A stretch of DNA of 64,000 bases. It comes from Straminergon stramineum. Taxonomy: Eukaryota > Streptophyta > Bryopsida > Hypnales > Calliergonaceae. Positions 11,261-24,276 of the stretch are shown here, piece after piece. The position numbers were made by a program, and so were the translations under genes. A model generated the notes under the pieces. That model was not told the DNA's origin. It searched no databases and saw only the letters and a list, made by a program, of their open reading frames with translations. The stretch spans positions 19,098,501 through 19,162,500 of the forward strand of contig OY987268.1 of the NCBI GenBank assembly GCA_963920665.1, in the 5' to 3' direction. Position 1 is the stretch's first letter; each line of letters starts with the position of its first letter.

Positions 11261-14093
11261 TGAACAAAATTTTTTTTAAAAAAATTCTCTTATTATGCAT
11301 CAAAAAGTCTTCACATCCAATCTTTAATCCATCCAATGCTTCATCAATGAATTAGTGTCCTATCTTCTCTGGATCCATCAAATAGTTGGTTGTATACCGT
11401 AGGTGCAAGGTAGCTCTGCCACTACCCATGCAAATAATTAAATAATTTGAAATTTTAATGTTTGACACTTGAAAAAGGAATTTTTTGAAATCTGGCTTTT
11501 CAGATTAATAAATTGTTTTAGTTCCACCTTTCATTCAACCTTTGACATAGATTTTCTACCCTAATACAACTACTCACCTGATGTAGGAGTCTCTCATACA
11601 TTTTAAGAAGGCACTAGGTATTAGAAAATGGAGAAGACAAAGTTCTTATAAAAGTAGGGTGGTAGTAATTAAAACAACCCATGTGGGATATGTAAATTAG
11701 GATTAGTAAGAGCTCAATCACTCATAATCAAGTCAAATTATCCCATAGCCTTTGAGGATTTATGATGGATAGTGGATTTTTTTAATAAAAACGACCTCTC
11801 TACCCTATGTTCCCAATGAATGTCAATGAAGTATTTCATTCCATTTGATATCAATAATCTTCTTAATGGTATTTGACACACCAATCTTGTGTTCACTTAA
11901 GTCCTAATTTATTTGATTTTTTGCTCATGTACTATAATTTCTAAATATTTTTTCATTCTTTTCATTTTTTTGGCCAAATGTTCAACATAATTTCTAAAAT
12001 AATTCGCCATCATTTTTTTGAATTGTTTTTAGGTGAAGCTACCCTACACCAATGGTAGAGTCTTCTTAAAGCTCTTTTAAAAATCCAATGGAAGTGGTAA
12101 TACCATTGGTTTAAACCCTAATGACCCAAATGACCATTTTCTACTTGTTGTCCCTCTTTATTGAGTTGCCTATTTTCAAATTTGCAGTTTTTTTTAAATA
12201 AAAAATCAATTCTGAAAAACAAATTGTATCATAAATTCTATGGTGGTAGTATCATCAAATTCTATAAGAACCTTTACCTCATGGATTTTTTTTAAGCTCA
12301 ATGGTGTAGTGTAGTTCACAACTCATTTCTTTGGGCTTAGTTTGGGCACGGACAAAAAAGTTAGCCAATCGATACAATTTTTGCATGCTTCAGAAAGGGA
12401 AAATCCAAGGAGCTCGAGGAAAAGACAAGTGTCCCATTCTTGTTTTTTTTACAAAAAACTTCTCTTGTTTAAGTGACCACCAGGTTTGACTATGAATTGC
12501 AAAATGTTTGAAATGTTATGAAATTATAGATGAAAATTCTCCACTCTCTTGTCTTTCACTAAGTACAAAAAGTCATCATTTCCAAATATTCTCATTACGA
12601 AATATCCTTCAAATTGCCCTGCCTTGTTTGTCCATTGATTTTGACAAATAAAACTTCAAATTCAAATATCTACTAAAATTATGTTGTCAAATAATTTGAA
12701 TTTTTTTGTAGTGTTCACTCTCAATGTGAACTACAACAGCGTATGGTTACATTCAATCCAATCTCAAGAAAAAATGAGCAAACAAATTGCTTGAGTTCTT
12801 TGTAGTTTGGGACCATTTTGAAAGTGCACCTCCCTTGGGTCATTAGGGGTCAAACTTCTTTGCTATGATCTTGTATTTAGTCTGTACTCATGCTTCTTAC
12901 ATCTCCATAAACTTATTTATCTCATCATAAAAGATGATTAACTACACTTATACCGTCTTGTCATTACCACCAAAATTTGACTTCAATAGCAAATGTAAAT
13001 CTCCCATTGTATCACCAAACATGATTCTTCAAAATATACATGACAAATATTCATAATTGTCAAACTCACCATCCACGGGAAGTCATTACCATCCACGGGA
13101 AGTCATTACCCCGTTTGTCATTACAATACCACCTTACAATGGCTTGTAGTGAAAATCCCTCGTAAAGTTACATGTGATATTCATCAATCTCTTTGTTCAC
13201 CATTGATGAAAGTTGAGCCTTCCATGTATTTCAATTTCATTCATGATTTGCAAAATCAATAAAAAAATTGAACAACCCTCTTTTTATCACGACTTCTACT
13301 CCGTACATATATCAAGAATGGGAAAAATAGAATTTTCACCAAAAAAAATTCATGATAATTTTTCTTTTTAAGGGGAAAAATTTAGAAAATTATGAAATCT
13401 TCGTGAAATCTATTTCTCTGCACATGGAAATTTTTTCCTGAACTTTTCCCATGCCACAGACACGGTGAATTGCTTCAGTGATCGGGAATGGGTGATCATC
13501 TTGATAGTCTAGAAACTCTTCTCAACAACACACTTCAGAAATTCATAACAAATTCATACTTTGTCGAAAAAATATAATTTCAGTTGCTCTCGTCGTTCCT
13601 CACACTTGCTTGTCTGTATGTGGGAGATTTGTTTTAAAAAAAAAATCAGCAATTGCATGAGGGCAAATGGGCAAGTGGGCAACTAACTCCTAAGTTAATT
13701 CTGACGGCAATGGGCTGTTTCACCTTATGGGACTGGAGGGAGTAATAACTGCCAAATAGCACACCAAATCACTGCCCAGCTCTTACAGTAATTTGTACAG
13801 TACAGTATACAGTGGCAATATATCTATACTGATGGCAAGTTAGTATAGTGTCAGATGCGCATGATAATGCAATTATAATAGTGTCAGTTGCCTGCAAATT
13901 CATGAGAATCTGAGTAAACTAAGTTAGCGAGAGTTCTTGCCAATGATCTTGTCACTCTAAGCTTAACTTAACTTAGGCTTAATTCTAAGCTTATCTTCCG
14001 CACTCACTCTCAGTTTTCTACATGCAAGTTCATTGATTGATTTTTGATTCACAGTAAAACTTGTTACCCTCACTGTCCAAAGTGGCCACAAAC
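11261..14093. other. Intergenic DNA, possibly decayed retroelement flank
   Basis: I see no gene. Part of this could be the degraded upstream portion of the retrotransposon whose reverse transcriptase relic lies at 10.9-11.26 kb, but I could not recognise gag or protease motifs. The 13.6-14.05 kb end is less AT-rich and holds short self-similar runs such as repeated CTTAA. Confidence 0.45.
13070..13109. repeat. 20-bp tandem duplication
   Basis: The 20-mer CCATCCACGGGAAGTCATTA occurs twice in direct succession with no differences. It is most likely a recent slippage or repair duplication, or an assembly artefact. Nothing else marks the site. Confidence 0.9.
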
Positions 14094-14326
14094 TTAACCC
14101 TTAAATGCCGGGCTGGTGACAGTGGAAATCATCCATTTTGGAACGGTATGACATCATCCACTTTATAAAAAAATCAAAAATACTCATTGGGAGTCAAATT
14201 ACTGTAGAAGATCTCCCCTTTCCACCCCTAATTTTGAGGATGAATAGTTGCAATTCTGTCCTACAAAGAAGAATTCCTTGATGTTCATCAGACCAAAAAA
14301 CGTGTGCCGTATCGTCCAGGGGTTAA
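14094..14326 (+). mobile_element. TTAA/CCC-ended MITE, 230-bp family
   Basis: The left end is TTAA-CCCTTAAATGCCGGG and the right end GTCCAGGGG-TTAA, 233 bp in total. It is collinear with the copy at 39084-39314, including the TACTCATTGGGAGTCAAA and GATCTCCCCTTTCCACC stretches, and more diverged from the one at 7039. Confidence 0.8.
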
Positions 14327-14529
14327 TACTTTGTTGTGTATTTCTGTTTGTCTCTTCTGGATGGGTATAGTAGACACTAAGGTAAGGTAGGGTGCTCCAT
14401 AGGTAACTTTGAAAATAAAAACTTGAATTTTCTGGCGAATATGGTTAAATTTGTCTTTTTCTGAGCTCCCTGGGGACTTGTTCCTCTAGTTCATTGTACG
14501 GTTTCCCTTATCAATGGAAATGGTCCATG

Positions 14530-15075
14530 TGTTTAAGGGGGGGGGGGGGAGACTTGAATTTTCACATTGTTCAACTGGTTTTCAATTTTTTAGTGCTTCA
14601 CTAAGAAAATATAGCTTTAATTATCTACTTTTCACACCACTTGAATTATTTTCTCAAACTTGTTAAAGTTATAACTTTTGTGACACTTTGAAAAAAGCAT
14701 CTTGAGGACTCAAAATACACAAGTTTTGAACTTTTTCTATCAAATTTCTCTTAGAGTGAGCTCAAAGAGTACATTAATTACACCATGATGTTTGCCACTA
14801 CTATTTTCATTTATCTTGAAATTTTCATACTATTTTAAGTACTTTTGTAATTGCTATGATTTTTACAAAGAATATTATCTAAAAAGTTGTATAAAATTCA
14901 ATTTGGTGTTATTAATTATGAAAAATTAAATTTTAGACATGTATTACTACATGTGAAAAATATCAAAATTTTGAAATGTGTGTTTTGATGTAGAAATCTA
15001 ATGAAGTTTGATCAAGCTCATATATGAAACGTCTTTTAAGGATTAATCTAGGTTAGTGCCAAAGTAAGTCCTACA
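14530..15075 (+). repeat. Fragment of the long TTAA family (also at 39476 and 45701)
   Basis: The run TTGAATTTTCACAT-GTTC, then blocks around AAAATACA-AAGTTTTGA, GAGCTCAAAGAGTACATTAA and TACACCATGATGTTTG, follow the same order as the minus strand of 39476-40740 and the plus strand of 45701-46180. The outer terminus is lost in a 13-base G homopolymer just after GTTTAA. No coding region is recognised. The 66- and 68-codon frames just beyond, at 15.08-15.43 kb, are unassigned. Confidence 0.55.
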
Positions 15076-15949
15076 ATGCCTGAGGAGCCCAAGTGTCAAT
15101 GGCTTTTGGATGACAAAACAAATTTGTTGAGGATGCAATACAACAAGTTCTCATCCAACTTTTTCATTGTTGGTATGAACGATTTTCTTTGCATAACACA
15201 CACAAAAATGGCCTTACGGGGTGTCCATGAATTTGCTAAATATGAAGAAGTGGATACCACGGGTCACAAAAGATGACCTTCTAAAGTGTATTAGCAATTC
15301 CTACTTCTTTGCTCTTGATTTGAATATGATACATGCAAATGAATTTTGGAATTTGAAACCAACTAAGGAAATGAAGCTTATTAAGTCTAGTTTCTTTTCC
15401 AATTTGAAACTTCTAATATTTTCTTGAAATTTCATATTTTATTGCGATTATAACATTGGGCCTATTACCATGGTCTATTAATTTTTTTTATTATAGTATG
15501 ACGCATAAATTTTTTTTGCACTATAATATTATTCATTATAATATAAAAATATGATTATTAATTAAAATATTTTTGGAGGTAATTTTGAATTAGGTTTGAT
15601 TTTTCGTCACTTTTTCTTCAAAAAATCATGGTAAATTGAAATCATCACAAATAAATATGAAAATGTTATGTTGTGTAGAAGACATGTGATTTCATCTTTC
15701 AAAAGTATAAAGCAAATATATCAAGAGATATTGAAGTAGATTACATGGCCATAAACTATGTCCCCCTAGGATTAAAATAGACTAGTTGACATTATGTTGA
15801 GGGGCAACCTTCATTGTGAAATCTAACCTAAATTGTTGTCCATCAAAATAGCATTCTAGCATGTACTTTATTCTTCCCAATGAAAAAAGCATCAACAAAT
15901 TTCATGCTTCCCAATTTGAATTCTATTAACTTCCAAAGGACAAAGGCAC

Positions 15950-16428
15950 TTTTCAAGTAGAAATTGTTAACCATACATATTTGTACTAGAGTAATATAGG
16001 AATGTATTGAAAAAAAATTCAAATTTTGACTCAATAGATTGAAAGATTATAACATTTGAAGTTAGAAGAATTTTTTTTAACCTTGCCTAAGAGTGCCAAC
16101 AAACTTAAAATCCTTCTAGAGGAAGATTTTTGCACTGCACATGTTTATTTTTTGAACATTTGCATCATGTATCATGTTAATTACGTACTTGCCAAATTTT
16201 AGAAGTTCAAGAGCAATTTTACACATGCGGCCCAAATTGCCCAAAAAGTTCCAAGTAACATAACTTTTGATTGAGGAAACCAATTAAAAAATTCATACTT
16301 CCACCAAGGGGGGATATGTTCACACCTTGAGTCAAAATTCGTGACCATCTATCCAAAATTCACTTCATACACAACTACATGAAATTTCCTCCATATGTTA
16401 AATGGTCACTTGATTCTTTGGGGGTGAA
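15950..16428 (+). mobile_element. Degraded copy of the 570-bp TTAA family
   Basis: It aligns with the right three-quarters of the copy at 6007: GATTGAAAGATTATAACATT, the GAAGATTTTTGCACTGCACA block, and TAACATAACTTTTGATTGAG. The right end has decayed to TTTGGGGGTGAAAT and no longer shows a clean TTAA. The left end is not recognisable. Confidence 0.55.
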
Positions 16429-16565
16429 ATATAAATAACTATAAAGAATTGACATGTATAAAGTATAAGTTGAACATTCTCTCACAAGAGTATGTGTTTG
16501 AAGATCTTTCCAAGATATCTAAGATGCCAAATTGGGTGAGGCATGTTTAGAACGTATTGACCTTA

Positions 16566-16972
16566 GAGCATTGCCACCCATTCTTGCCAAAGCTGGCTAG
16601 AACGATCTAGGGTGGGCCCGGTGAGAAAAAAATAGTCCACCAAGGACCCGGCCCGGGACGAAAAGAGACTGGTCACTCCAAAAGTCTCTTGCCAAACACT
16701 AGGACCCCGTCCCTGCCATCCTTCTTATTTGGGTGCTTGATCTTATTAGATTGTTGATTTGCATTCTACAATACAATATATCTTGCATTTTTTAATCAAT
16801 TGGCATGTTCATTGGCTCCTTGGTTTGCGAAGACATTAATCCTTTGAGATTGACTTCATTTGGCATGTCTCGAGGACGGGAATGAATGGAGTACAACAAA
16901 TGCCTGGAGGGAACAAGGCCCGGACCACCCCATTCCCCCAGCCACGTTCGGCGAGAATGGATGGCAATGCTC
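16566..16972. mobile_element. PIF/Harbinger-like MITE with TTA target duplication
   Basis: The left end is TTA-GAGCATTGCCACCCATTC at 16563 onward. The right end, read inward, is GAGCATTGCCATCCATTC, followed outside by TTA at 16973-16975. So there is an 18-bp inverted repeat with one mismatch plus a perfect 3-bp TTA duplication, the classic signature of PIF/Harbinger (Tourist-like) elements. The 407-bp interior is GC-rich compared with the surroundings and does not encode a transposase. Superfamily assignment rests on termini only. Confidence 0.7.
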
Positions 16973-17040
16973 TTATTCCAACCTTCTTGACGATACTTTT
17001 ATTTATTTTTATCTTCTTGTACTTTAAAAAGTACCAAATG

Positions 17041-17329
17041 CATGCATTAGGAAAATTCCGAACTCTAAATAGGGCTGCGAATTTTGCACCCCTATGGTGC
17101 AATTATGGAAAAAAATAAAAAAAAAAATATATTTTTTATTTTTTAAAATTTGGAATTTGACGTGGCACTATTGGTGCCAATCAGATTGACTGTTTTTAAA
17201 ATATTTCTTTCCAAAAAAATTATTTAAAAAAAAAATTATTTTTTATTTTTTCTCTACTTGCACCGCGGGGCTGTCAAAAATCTATTACTGTGGCAACCTT
17301 GTTTGAGCTCATAAATTTCCTAATGCATG
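17041..17329. mobile_element. Foldback element with about 75-nt imperfect arms
   Basis: The left arm begins CATGCATTAGGAAAATT and the right arm is the complement of CATGCATTAGGAAATTT. The pairing continues imperfectly through the GGGCTGCGAATTTTGCAC region on the left and the TTGCACCGCGGGGCTGTC region on the right. The centre is almost pure A/T with one small hairpin, GGCACTATTGGTGCC. It has no coding capacity. The superfamily is not assigned. Confidence 0.6.
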
Positions 17330-17821
17330 TCAATTAAAACCTTTTAAGGACAAGGAAAAATTTAAAACCTCTTTGAAGTGGGACATGGGTCTTGTTGTTT
17401 GCACAATATTTGTTCAGTCAATGCATGTAAAAGTGAATAATGAATAGTAGTTTGCCTTTTCATGCTAAATGTGATGCTTGATAAGCCATATTCACTATAT
17501 ATGTGGGTCAAGTAGGTTGAAAAATTCTGAACTATATAATAAATGCTTTTTGTGAATGATTATTTCAAAACCAAGCCCAACGGGCTTGGAATGTTGTTTA
17601 AGGGTTAAGGCATGCTTAAGTCAAAGGACTTTATTTCCACCTATGAGAATTGTTTGATGTGAAAACTCTTGTCATAACTTGAAAATTTTAGGCTAAGCAC
17701 GATAAACATAATTAGGCTAATGTATGAAAAAGGCATTTCATCTATAATTTTTATTTTCATGGATGAAGATGACTTCAGAACTTGAAGTATTAGACAAATT
17801 TATTTACATGGATTTGTTCAA

Positions 17822-18610
17822 TTAACCCCTAAAATCCAAAGGTTTTTTTTCCATCAAGAAATATTCAAAACTGAAAATTCTATTACAAAGACCATCAAAC
17901 TTTTAAAGTTATTATTTTTTGTGTATCTAACCATAGGATCTTGGAGTAAACTAATATAAGAATGTGTGAAAGAAATTTCAAAAACTTTGACTTTGTAGAT
18001 TGCAAGGTTTTGCTTTTAAAGTAAAGATTTCTTTTGTGCACTTTGTTTGTCTAAATTTTTTTGACTTTGAATCTTTTTAGCTTACATTTTTTGCACCAAT
18101 CATTTATAATTTATATTTTTTTATGTTCAATAATTCAGTTGAGAGTCTACAATTTAAAAAAAACCCTTCATTTTCACTCATTAAAAATTGTTAATAGCTT
18201 TAAGATGGAATTGAAACATACTAATCTCAATGGTGAGATTGTTCTAGCAAAATAACTTAACCTTGAGAATTTTTTTTAAATTAAAAAAAAAAATTGAATT
18301 CACAATTGAATCTTACAAGTTATTTTGTCAAAAAGATGCTATGAGTGCTGGAAAACAAGATTGTCCATAACTTTCACATCATTGGTTCAAATGGAATGAA
18401 TAAAAGCTTCCAATATAGATAAAAAATATATTCTATAAGATTTTTTTAAAACTTTAAGTATTTGTGGTTGTTTTTTCTTGCACACTAGACTAAAATTTGG
18501 ACTTATTGTGGCATAAATTTCGCTCTCAGACACAAATTTAAATAAAATTGAATTTCCAAAAATTTAATGTGTTTTCCTATCTTGACAAAAAATGTCCAAA
18601 AAATCACAAC
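17822..18610 (+). mobile_element. Copy of the 920-bp TTAA family, right end lost
   Basis: It starts TTAA-CCCCTAAAATCC and shares with the element at 7856 the order of TAGGATCTTGGAGTAA, TTTCAAAAACTTTGACTTTG-like, CCAATC/CTAATCTCAATGGT, and AATGGAATGAATAAAAGCTT blocks. The right end is not a clean GGGG-TTAA, so the end coordinate is approximate. Confidence 0.5.
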
Positions 18611-19439
18611 AAATATTGAGACTATACAAGCACACCCCAAATCCACGATCTCTCTTGAGGGGACAATGGGACCCCAGGGCTTAACAAAGGTTGGAAATTA
18701 GTGTATCCTCCAAATTTAGGCTCACGACAAAAAATATTCATGTTGAAAATGGCACAATAGAATAAATATTCCAACTTACAATAATTTAAATATTTTACAG
18801 CGAAAATGACTTTGGTAAAAATACCTAAACTCGCCCCCAAGAGGACAAATGGCAGTGTACCTTCCAAATTTGAATTTAAAAATAAATGAAAACTGAGTTT
18901 CGCATTCAATATGTCACCACTGTTCACACAATCTGAAAGCACCAGTGCTGGCATCCAATTATTGGCGCAGCAGTTGACCACATTAAATCTTGCGCATACT
19001 AATTAATCCTTGTTCCTCAGCTTCAAATTTTGGCATCTTTTAACTTATTTAAACCCTAGGGAACCAAGTTTTTTGGGGGGTTAAGAATATCATTGCTTTT
19101 GAAGTGTTATAACTTAGGTCTAAATGTCACTAGTGTATAGAAATCTCAACCGTACAATCCTGTAGTGTATATGTTGTACATGGCATGAATCAAATTTGGA
19201 GTCATTTGACCACATAGATTGTAACATTATAATGTTTCATTGTAGAAAAAGAGGATGCTGAAATTTGATTTCTAAACCTTAAACTATAAAGTGCTTCAAA
19301 ATCAACATACAAACGCATTGGTGAAAGAAAATATCAATCGATTGACTCATTGTGTTTGCAAAATGGCTTTCAAATGTCAAAAAATAACAAAAGAAGTTGC
19401 AATACACTTCTAGTTGAACCTCTTTCTCCTAAAATGTTT

Positions 19440-19900
19440 ATCAGTCACCCATAACTTCTTAAATTGATATGAAATTGTAACCACACAAACTAGACTAGTA
19501 TGCAAAACTTTCACAATTTTTCTTTATTGGAAATGGACACTGTATGAAGACAGAACAAGTTGCCAAAGTCCATTGTAATCTAAAAATGATTAGATTTTGA
19601 ACTTCAGATTGCTCTTAAACATTCAAAAACACTTGGATTGACATGAAAATTTTACCACAATAATTAGACTTCATTCGGAACATAACCCAACAAATTTGAT
19701 CGAAAACAAACATTGGATGAAGGAGATACAAGCCCCCCCAAATTGCAGCCATCAAAACGCAATTTGGTAAACTCAAATGAACCTCATGAACTTCAAATGA
19801 CTTTCAAAAACTCAGTACATTTTCGATTGATCTGAAAATTTCACCACACAAACTAGAAGAGAGGGTGCAGATCTCCCATCAAATTTTCATTAAATCTAAA
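19440..19900. repeat. Three degenerate direct repeats, period near 180 bp
   Basis: The phrase TGAAA-TT--ACCACACAAACTAGA recurs three times in diverged form (near 19473, 19650 and 19836). Each is preceded by an AATTGAT/GATTGAC-type stretch and followed about 100 bases later by an ATGAAG/AAATCTAAA-type block. This could be an old internal tandem array or part of a larger element. A TTAA-CCCTAGGG-like motif sits upstream near 19049 and GGGGGG-TTAA at 19081. Confidence 0.4.
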
Positions 19901-20299
19901 CGTCAGATGCATAAATTACAGCACTTCAAATTGGACTTCCAAACTACATGAGGACACTTTTGGTCTCCTGGATGGGGGCTTAGAAGTTAATCATTCCCAA
20001 CCCCCCCTTTTTTTTTCTTGAAACACATGGACAATTTCCATTGATAGAGGAAACAATACACACCAACCAGGGGACCAAGTCCTTGGTGGAACATATTTAT
20101 CATTTTCATTCCCGGCCCATTTTTGAACACTGCACAGTATGCACATTGTTTTTTTGAAAAGGGATGGTCAGTGTGCGCATTTGACATCTCACCCGAAAGG
20201 CTTGTTAACTTATTAGTCTTGCTCACCTGCTCATTCATGTCGCTCTCACCCCCTCGCCATAAGTGTTCTAACAAGACACAAACTTACATGTGAGGAGAT

Positions 20300-20850
20300 A
20301 AGTCCAAGCTAGATGAAATAAGCTGCAGACAGACGAACTAATTATCATATGCAAGGAGGATGGACAGACAGACAGATGAGTATCAATTGATGCAAAAAAT
20401 AATCAGAGTACAAAATCAGGTCGCAGACACGAAACAACAAAAGGATGGTATGATACTGGACAGACATATTTTGTCCCATTTTTATGATTGTTTTCACGAC
20501 AGTTTTTCATGTCTGACAAAGATTCTGCAGCTTCTGCAGCTTCTGCAGCTTCTGTGCTGCTTAAAATTCAGGGCTCAAAGTCGCACCACTGGCAACTGGT
20601 AATGGAGCACTGATCGATCGACTGACTGCTGCTGCTGCGCAAATTAAACTAACTAAAACTAACCAAAACTAACCAAAATAACAACCTGTTTCCGTCGTTG
20701 CCATATTGGTCACTTCCATGACCGTATTCTATCCACTAACTGAAACATAATAAATAAAAGAGTCAGGGAGGGAGTGGCTTTCTCTCACTTTGTAAGGGAA
20801 GGTACAGGTAAGTTACTGAACTTGCTGCAGGTTTAGGTCGGATTTTATTA
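20300..20850. repeat. Cluster of short simple repeats
   Basis: This stretch holds GACA-type runs (20364-20377), three to four copies of a CTTCTGCAG nonamer (20523-20555), GCTGCTGCTGC (20626 onward) and AACTAAAACTAACC repeats (20647 onward). No gene is recognised; the flanking 80- and 95-codon frames look incidental. Confidence 0.7.
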
Positions 20851-21008
20851 ATGCTTGGTTTTTTTGAATTTCAAATTTGGGGTGTCACATTAATTTTCAA
20901 GAATTTGAAACCGAATATGTGATGACATGCATGTGTCCCTTCTTTTTTGGAATTGTGTAATTCATTGTTTGGAAGTTCAAATGGCTGACTGACCTCAAGA
21001 AGGAGAAG

Positions 21009-21596
21009 TTAACCCCTAAACGTAACGTCCGGATTCATCTCCAGAATTGATGATTGGAGAAAAATCATTGTAAAGTGCTATTTGGAAGCATATTTTGGAA
21101 TTGAAATGCAAATAAAAAGTTGTAGATTTTGATTTGTAGATTCCATCTATATGGTTAGATTCACCAATGCCATCACCAAATAAATTTTTTAAATAAATTT
21201 TCAAAGAGAAATTTCAAAATTCCTTCAAAACTCGATTGCAAGTAAAATATTATCATTTTTTTGAGTAAAATTTGTTGGAATGGATTTGAAATGAGATTCT
21301 CTTCACATGATGATTTTTTGAAATTTTTATGTTCTTCCTATCTATGACCTCATTTTGGCTAATCAAGTTTTGAACTAAAGTCAATGCAGTTTGACCATTT
21401 GACATATTTGCACATTTGTAATTTTAGAAAAATATGAACTCTAGTAACACCAAATCCAACCCTTAGATAGGACAACAACTTGATAACATATCTTCACAAA
21501 TTAAAATAACTTTCATCCAAGTAGTTAGGAGGATGAAATTGGAGTTTCAATCTGGTCATTGTCCAAAAGATGGATGTCGATGCGTTTAGGGGTTAA
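21009..21596. mobile_element. TTAA/CCC-ended element with 10-bp perfect inverted ends
   Basis: The left end is TTAA-CCCCTAAACGTAACGTCC. The right end, read inward, is TTAA-CCCCTAAACGCATCGAC. The first ten bases, CCCCTAAACG, are identical and both sides carry TTAA. The total is 588 bp with both target sites. The interior matches none of the other families in the window clearly and has no coding frame beyond 62 codons. The right TTAA is followed directly by CCCC (GGGG-TTAA-CCCC), so a second end may abut it. Confidence 0.75.
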
Positions 21597-22027
21597 CCCC
21601 AATTGACTTGTTTATTTGGACGTGCTCCCAACTTGGCTCAAAAGATTTATGTATGTTGTAACTTACTTTCTTTTAAGACCAAAATTTCTTTTTTTGGATG
21701 ATGAAAGCCAAAAACTGCCTTTAAAGATTCCTACCCTCAAATGATGTTAGGTCCTTTGTTTTTAGTTTTTATTTTTATAGATTCAATTTGTACAATATTT
21801 TAGATAAGAACATTGTCATTGTGGCTCAATATATCCTTAGGGAATTCCATGCTTGGGGGCCCAAGAGCCAAAACAACCCCCATCATGATGGTGAGCATGA
21901 TTACCTAAGCACCAGGTGCACTAGGTTTTCCTCTTTCACCCTTAGCTTTGCATAAATGGTGAACTTTTAACAAGACAAGGGATTGGCTACTTTTTCAAGA
22001 CTTTTCTTGGATTTTTTTCCCAACTTC

Positions 22028-22201
22028 CACTAGAAGGAAATAGCCTCCATTTCAGCAAAATCAACCCAAAACAAAATGTAGTTTTCTGCCCAAAAATGCA
22101 AAAATTGTGTTGGTTGCAACACAATTTCTGCGTGTTTGGGTAGAAAACTGCATTTTGCATTGGCTTGATTACGTTGAAATGGAGGTTGTTTTCTTCTAGT
22201 G
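22028..22201. mobile_element. CACTA-ended foldback MITE with TTC target duplication
   Basis: The left end is CACTAGAAGGAAA and the right end is the complement of CACTAGAAGAAAA. Most of the 174 bp folds back on itself, with CCTCCATTTCA-- on the left against its complement on the right. It is flanked by TTC at 22025-22027 and TTC at 22202-22204. CACTA ends with a 3-bp duplication are the hallmark of CACTA (CMC/EnSpm) transposons. There is no coding capacity. Confidence 0.75.
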
Positions 22202-24217
22202 TTCACTATCCTCAACCCTTAAGCTTGTGAATTGAAAAAGCTTCTCACTTAGAGCTTGTAGCAATAGCAAAAATTTGGAATTTAATTTAAAAAAATAAAA
22301 AACACAACGACCATTTTAGATAGTCTAGAATGAATGGATGGAGGCGGGCTACTTTGGTGAGCCTACTATGGGGACTCAGGGACATGCAATGCTCGAGCTA
22401 CAAGTAATCCCCTCCAAGCATTGTTTCATGTGGGGATTTGACCGCCCAATAGTGGCATACTCTAACTTATTGAAGGATATCTTCCAAAGTTTCAAAACTA
22501 ATAAGCTTTGGCACTTGCAAAATCATAATGCTTAAATTTCAAAAATAAGGTTTTCTCAACCCATCTTAAAGGGGAAGATTCTTTTTCAAACTTTTTGTAA
22601 AAGGGTAAATATATCTTACAACTTGGGGTATAAAAATCTTTTATTGGAAGATTAAGTTGATAAAATATGGCAAGAAGATTATAAGAGAAAACACTTTATA
22701 ATCAAATCCTTAATTGGTTTTTCTTAGTATAAGGCTATATATATTGATGACAAAGGATATTATGTATATCTGATGCAAAGACAACTGATTTTTTTTGGTG
22801 GAGGTGCTTGGTGTTTTTGATAGGGACGGGGCTATGCCTTTTGAATGCGGATAGTAATAAGCAATTTGCCATCAAAGCATTCTATTAAGTCTTTTTGTAA
22901 ACTATTGAAAATTGAATTCAAGAAAGAACTTTAAATGTTTTTCTTATGAAGAGATGCAATGATTTTCTACAATCTGGAATTTGTCATAATTTTCATTTCA
23001 TTCATCAAAACATCATGATTGAATATCTCCAAGCACAGATATATTCATAATTCAAATCCAAACATTTTAATAACAAAAACAAGTGAAGTTTATTTTCTAC
23101 TTATATTTATTGAGTTTTCTACCAAAATAACAAAATTATTGTATTCCCTATATTCTTTCAAGGGCAATAAAGAAAGATTGGAGACATCCAACTCTAACTA
23201 GAATTTCATACAATCTTCTATCCATATGTATATAGAAGGTACATCTAGAATTTTGAAGGGTAGATGGAAGATCATAATGAAGAGGGCAAATGTCCCTATT
23301 TGATTGATGCCAAATATAGTTTCTACCTGCATTGTTTGGCATAATTTGTGCATCATTACCAAAGACAAGTTTGACTCATAGTGGTTGAAGATGTTGAAAA
23401 GGAGTTGAAAGATGCTAAAAAAGAGATGAAGAAATAGATTGAAGATGACACATTAGTAGGAGACCAAGTTCTACAAGGTGAATGTGGGCAATTTTTGGTG
23501 CAAGACATAGTATTCAAAGTTTGTCATTGTCATTGATGATGAGAATGAAGATGAAAAAGTAGAATCAAAATTTGATTAAACAAAAAGAAAAAGATAAAAA
23601 TTTAGTGCATGAGACCATAAGAAGTCATCAAGCAATTGCCAAAGCACTATGGCAATCCAAAATTAGAAAATAGTTTTTACAAGTATTTGTAGATTTGAAT
23701 GACTCAAATACTATGAAAGAATAACTTCAATTTTTCTAGTATTGTTGCTATGTCTATTGATATATTTTTAGTAAAATTGTAATTTTTTTTTGTAAGTTTG
23801 AAAGGAAATTGGAGGAATAGTGGTGCCTACTTGCTTCCAAATCCCTTTCAACTAGTCCAAGAATTTTTTTTCCATTTGGTTTGACCTCACAAACTTGTGA
23901 TGATTTCCCTTTACTTATGATGTCTTCAAATTATGGAGTTGCTAGGTCTTCATAGTTATTTTCCTCCCCTTTTGTAGCACTTAATAGGATTTTTTTTAAC
24001 TTAGCTTGTATGTATTGAATTCCAAATGTACAATTCATGAAAGAATTTGCACTCTTGTTTGAGGTGGATTCTTAAAATTTTGTTTGCTCTCTTATCATTC
24101 TTGTATTCTGTGTAAACTCCTTGTTGTACCTAGCCATGTAAAATTCCAATGAGTAGTTGAAGCCACAAAATTTAACCATATACTAATTTGTGCCATAAAC
24201 TATATAAAAGAATTGTA

Positions 24218-24219
<2 letters not shown>

Positions 24220-24274
<55 letters not shown>
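24220..24274. repeat. (GA)27 microsatellite
   Basis: An uninterrupted GA dinucleotide run of about 55 bases. It is likely to be length-variable between individuals. Confidence 0.95.

Positions 24275-24276
<2 letters not shown>

Noticed and set aside
14094..14326. Reading the TTAA elements as PIF/Harbinger or Tc1/mariner insertions
   Set aside because: For Harbinger the 3-bp flanks would be TTA on one side and TAA on the other, not a direct repeat. A TA duplication with ACCC ends cannot be excluded, but the flanking T and A are present in nearly every copy, which favours a four-base TTAA target.
18622..18981. A 119-codon minus-strand open frame, among the longest outside the genes
   Set aside because: No domain, no signal of splicing context, and composition like the surrounding AT-rich repeat DNA. 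It lies just past a degraded TTAA element.
19440..19900. Regularly spaced repeats considered as an array such as a CRISPR
   Set aside because: Units are diverged, about 180 bp apart, and lie in eukaryotic DNA. They do not have identical short repeats with unique spacers.
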